A DNA stretch of 64,000 bases from Acinetobacter indicus CIP 110367 (GTDB lineage Bacteria > Pseudomonadota > Gammaproteobacteria > Pseudomonadales > Moraxellaceae), in NCBI RefSeq assembly GCF_000488255.1, contig NZ_KI530755.1, positions 248,001 through 312,000 on the forward strand, read 5' to 3'. Of this stretch, positions 61,416-64,000 are shown one piece after another (the first letter of the stretch is position 1; each line of letters starts with the position of its first letter). The notes below the pieces were generated by a model. That model made no database searches, was not told where the DNA came from, and saw only the letters and a program-made list of their open reading frames with translations. Position numbers and translations under genes: made by a program.

Positions 61416-62570
61416 TTGGCTGAATTGAATCCTGCGTCTGTGCCCTTGTCCCTCTATATTCACATGCCGTGGTGCGTGCGCAAGTGTCCGTATTGTGACT
61501 TTAACTCGCATGCCGTCCCGGATGGCAAACTGTCACTGGATTTAGAACAGCAATATTTACAGGCCTTGGTCGCCGATTTTAATACGCAGCTGGAATTTGC
61601 CCAGGGCCGTGCAATTCACAGTGTGTTTATTGGCGGTGGGACGCCATCGCTGATTTCAGCAGCTGGCTATCAATGGCTGTTTGCACAGCTTAAAGCGCTG
61701 TTGCCATTTCAAGACGATTGCGAAATTACCTTAGAGGCCAATCCGGGCACCATTGAACATGATCCTTTTGCCGGTTATCTGGCGGCGGGAATTAACCGCC
61801 TGTCAATTGGGGTGCAAAGTTTTAATAGCGATCATCTAAAAAAACTGGGCCGGATTCATAGCCAGAGCGATGCGCTTTCAGCGATTCACTTGGCGCGTGA
61901 GGCCGGCTTTCAGCGCATTAACGTTGATTTGATGCATGGTTTGCCGGAGCAGACTTTGGAACAGGCTTTAAATGATTTAAAGCTGGCGGTTGGGCAGGGC
62001 GCGACCCATATTTCCTGGTATCAGCTGACCATTGAACCGAATACCGTATTTTTCCGCACCCAGCCGGTTTTACCGGTCGATGAGGTGCTAGAAGCGATTC
62101 AGGAACAGGGTGAGGCCTATTTAAAGGCCAATGGTTTTATCAATTATGAAGTGTCGGCATGGCGGAAGGAGCGACCTTCGGCACATAATTTGAATTACTG
62201 GCAATTTGGCGATTATCTGGCGATTGGCGCCGGCGCGCATGGCAAAGTCACCCGACCAGATGGTGTGTACCGTTTCCAGAAAACCCGCCTACCAAAAGAT
62301 TATCTGGCCAAGGTGCCGGCCGAGCATGGACAGTTCAAACGGATTACCGCTGAGGAGATGCCGTTTGAGTTTATGATGAATGCACTACGCCTGAATGCCG
62401 GTGTCGATGCGAAACTTTATGCAGAACGTACCGGTTTAAATCTGGATGATTTGGCACCAGTATTAACCTCACTACGTCAGCGCAAGTTGCTGGTGGAAGA
62501 TGCCAACCGGCTGGCCTGTACCGAACAGGGGCATGTGTTTTTAAATTCGGTGCTGGAAGAGTTTTTATAA
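61416..62570 (+). CDS. hemW: Radical SAM family heme chaperone HemW
   Basis: 384 residues from TTG 61416. Radical-SAM cluster CVRKCPYC within SLYIHMPWCVRKCPYCDFNS; further HemW motifs VFIGGGTPSLIS, EITLEANPGTIE and RLSIGVQSFNSDHLKKLGRI. Long labelled as oxygen-independent coproporphyrinogen oxidase, but members lacking the extra Cys are heme chaperones. Encoded alone between convergent units. Confidence 0.9.
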   Translation: MAELNPASVPLSLYIHMPWCVRKCPYCDFNSHAVPDGKLSLDLEQQYLQALVADFNTQLEFAQGRAIHSVFIGGGTPSLISAAGYQWLFAQLKALLPFQDDCEITLEANPGTIEHDPFAGYLAAGINRLSIGVQSFNSDHLKKLGRIHSQSDALSAIHLAREAGFQRINVDLMHGLPEQTLEQALNDLKLAVGQGATHISWYQLTIEPNTVFFRTQPVLPVDEVLEAIQEQGEAYLKANGFINYEVSAWRKERPSAHNLNYWQFGDYLAIGAGAHGKVTRPDGVYRFQKTRLPKDYLAKVPAEHGQFKRITAEEMPFEFMMNALRLNAGVDAKLYAERTGLNLDDLAPVLTSLRQRKLLVEDANRLACTEQGHVFLNSVLEEFL

Positions 62571-62617
62571 CAATCCAAAACCTTCGCTTAGGATATTCAC
62601 TGCTTTACAGTACTCAT

Positions 62618-62650
62618 AAAAAAGACCGCTTGCGCGGTCTTTTCTTTTTT
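62618..62650. terminator. Bidirectional terminator
   Basis: AAAAAAGACCGC and GCGGTCTTTT around TTGC, between hemW and the acyl-CoA dehydrogenase gene. Confidence 0.85.
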
Positions 62651-62659
62651 GGCTTTGAC

Positions 62660-64000
62660 TTAGTAGTCGAAGCTAAAATGTTCCGGTGCCAATGCCGTCA
62701 TGGTTTTAGATGGATTGACCATTGCTTCGGCATGACCTTGAGTACGTGGCAATAAGCGTTCAAAGTAGAAATCTGCCACTTTGATTTTCGCTTTGTAGAA
62801 TTCTGGGGTTTCTGCGCCATCATTCGATGCCAGTTTGGCCGATGCAACGGCCGCCTGCTGTGCCCAGAAGTAAGCCATCATCACATAACCCGAGAACATC
62901 AGGAAGTCGACAGAGGCACTTGAGACGATGTCGCGGTCTTTACGTGCCGCCAGCATGATGCGTACCGTCAGGGCGTTCCACTGCGCGCATAGCTTGGTTA
63001 AGTCCCAGGCAAAACGGCGCATGTATTTATTACGGGCGTGCTGACCACAGAATTTCAGAATTTCTGCGGTATAGTCACGAATCACTTTACCTTTTGAGGT
63101 CAGCAGTACTTTACGGCCAATCAGGTCAAGCGCCTGTACACCGGTGGTGCCTTCATATAGGGTCGAGATACGCGAGTCACGTACAATCTGTTCCATGCCC
63201 CATTCTTTGATATAACCATGACCGCCATAAACCTGCATGCCGTGGTTGGCTGCTTCATAGCCCATTTCAGTCAGGAAGCCTTTTAGAATTGGAGTATAGA
63301 AACCCAGGTGATCATCATGCTGTTCAAAGGCAGCAGTATCGCCACGCTCCAGTGCATCGGTCATTTTGTCGGCAATTTGTGCGGCATGATAAATCATGGC
63401 ACGACCGCCTTCAGCAATGGCTTTTTGCGTCAGCAGCATACGGCGCACATCGGCATGGTGAATAATGGCATCGGCCACTTTTTCCGGATCTTTTTTACCG
63501 GACAGAGCACGCATTGACATCCGCTCTTTGGCATACGGTAAAGCACCCTGGAAGGCCAGTTCCGCATGACAGATCCCCTGAATCGCGGTACCAATACGGG
63601 CAGTATTCATAAAGGTGAACATGGCATGCAGGCCTTTGTTTGGTTCGCCAATTAAATAACCCACCGCATTGTCAAAGTTCAGCACCGCGGTTGCTGACGC
63701 GCGAATCCCCATTTTGTGTTCAATCGAACCACAGGTCACCGGGTTACGCTCACCCACGCCACCATCTGCAGATGGCAGGAATTTCGGTACGATAAACAGG
63801 GAAATGCCTTTGGTGCCGGCCGGAGCATCCGGTAAACGCGCCAGCACAATATGGACAATATTTTCGGTCAGGTCATGTTCGCCGGCAGAAATAAAGATTT
63901 TGGTGCCTGAAATGGCATAAGTGCCATCGGCTTGCGGTTCTGCTTTGGTTTTTACCTGACCTAAGTCAGTACCACATTGTGGCTCGGTCAAACACATGGT
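62660..64000 (-). CDS. Acyl-CoA dehydrogenase (large, C-terminally extended; 5' end outside window)
   Basis: 447 C-terminal residues are visible and the frame continues past 64000. CLTEPQCGTDLGQVKTKAEP holds the FAD-binding loop; GTKIFISAGEHDLTENIVHI, NTARIGTAIQGICHAELAFQ and YGGHGYIKEWGMEQIVRDSR with ISTLYEGTTGVQALDLIGRK are ACAD signatures. The last 150 residues are the extra C-terminal domain of the long (about 600-residue) bacterial enzymes of fatty-acid beta-oxidation. Substrate chain length is unknown. Confidence 0.92.
   Translation of the reverse strand, partial: TMCLTEPQCGTDLGQVKTKAEPQADGTYAISGTKIFISAGEHDLTENIVHIVLARLPDAPAGTKGISLFIVPKFLPSADGGVGERNPVTCGSIEHKMGIRASATAVLNFDNAVGYLIGEPNKGLHAMFTFMNTARIGTAIQGICHAELAFQGALPYAKERMSMRALSGKKDPEKVADAIIHHADVRRMLLTQKAIAEGGRAMIYHAAQIADKMTDALERGDTAAFEQHDDHLGFYTPILKGFLTEMGYEAANHGMQVYGGHGYIKEWGMEQIVRDSRISTLYEGTTGVQALDLIGRKVLLTSKGKVIRDYTAEILKFCGQHARNKYMRRFAWDLTKLCAQWNALTVRIMLAARKDRDIVSSASVDFLMFSGYVMMAYFWAQQAAVASAKLASNDGAETPEFYKAKIKVADFYFERLLPRTQGHAEAMVNPSKTMTALAPEHFSFDY

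Overview
The window is an Acinetobacter chromosome segment. The gene content is typical of the genus: an AbeM-type MATE pump, a CraA-type MFS pump, a LipB/LipA lipase region with the chaperone upstream of the lipase, a pilin / TfpX-TfpZ accessory / pilin O-oligosaccharyltransferase locus, a SpoT with a decayed synthetase domain, and rpsP-rimM-trmD-rplS beside a minor-pilin operon. Short A/T-rich spacers and many compact hairpin-plus-T-run terminators fit this. I cannot name the species.

Layout. 0-3.2 kb: the end of a metal-dependent hydrolase gene, then a lemA / TPM-domain envelope operon. 3.3-16.0 kb: the main accessory region. An integrative element of about 12.1 kb (about 3414-15507) sits inside the major pilin gene pilA and splits it between the codons for E and L of the processing signature [11 protein letters not shown]. 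The left stump (sigma54 promoter, RBS, 12 pilin codons) lies at 3303-3423. The remaining 169 codons lie at 15494-16018, followed by a TfpX/TfpZ-type accessory gene and a PglL/TfpO-type oligosaccharyltransferase gene. The element carries decayed toxin-antitoxin remnants, an unknown 261-residue protein, a HAD hydrolase, three small DNA-binding regulators with palindromic operators, a four-gene recombinase module (three tyrosine-recombinase-like proteins plus a 118-residue protein) and, next to its right end, a complete type IV pilin gene with its own pilA-like sigma54 promoter and leader. It therefore breaks the host major pilin and supplies a different one. This is the most interesting system in the window.

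18.7-24.7 kb: iron storage (bacterioferritin and bacterioferritin-associated ferredoxin, the latter with a Fur-like box), ridA-spoT, rpoZ, gmk and ispH. 24.8-32.1 kb: a minor-pilin and adhesin operon (fimT/fimU, pilV, pilW, pilX, pilY1, two pilE-like genes) that would prime and tip the same type IV pilus whose major subunit has been swapped. 32.3-34.5 kb: rpsP-rimM-trmD and rplS. 34.5-39.1 kb: a lipase family of one chaperone gene, two intact lipases and one decaying lipase pseudogene. 39.2-52.9 kb: truB, transporters, a hemerythrin-like protein, serA divergent from a D-2-hydroxyglutarate-dehydrogenase-like gene, a CraA-like pump, a lipoprotein Cu/Zn SOD, an AI-2E family permease and an orphan ParA. 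52.9-54.9 kb: an IS200/IS605-type element with an intact TnpB but a TnpA whose catalytic Tyr appears changed to His; its right end truncates a methyltransferase gene. 55.5-64 kb: small envelope proteins, crcB, zinc-independent L31 with a Zur-like box, a UbiB-type kinase, abeM, a DMT protein, hemW and a partial acyl-CoA dehydrogenase.

All functional names rest on motif recognition by eye. No database search was run.
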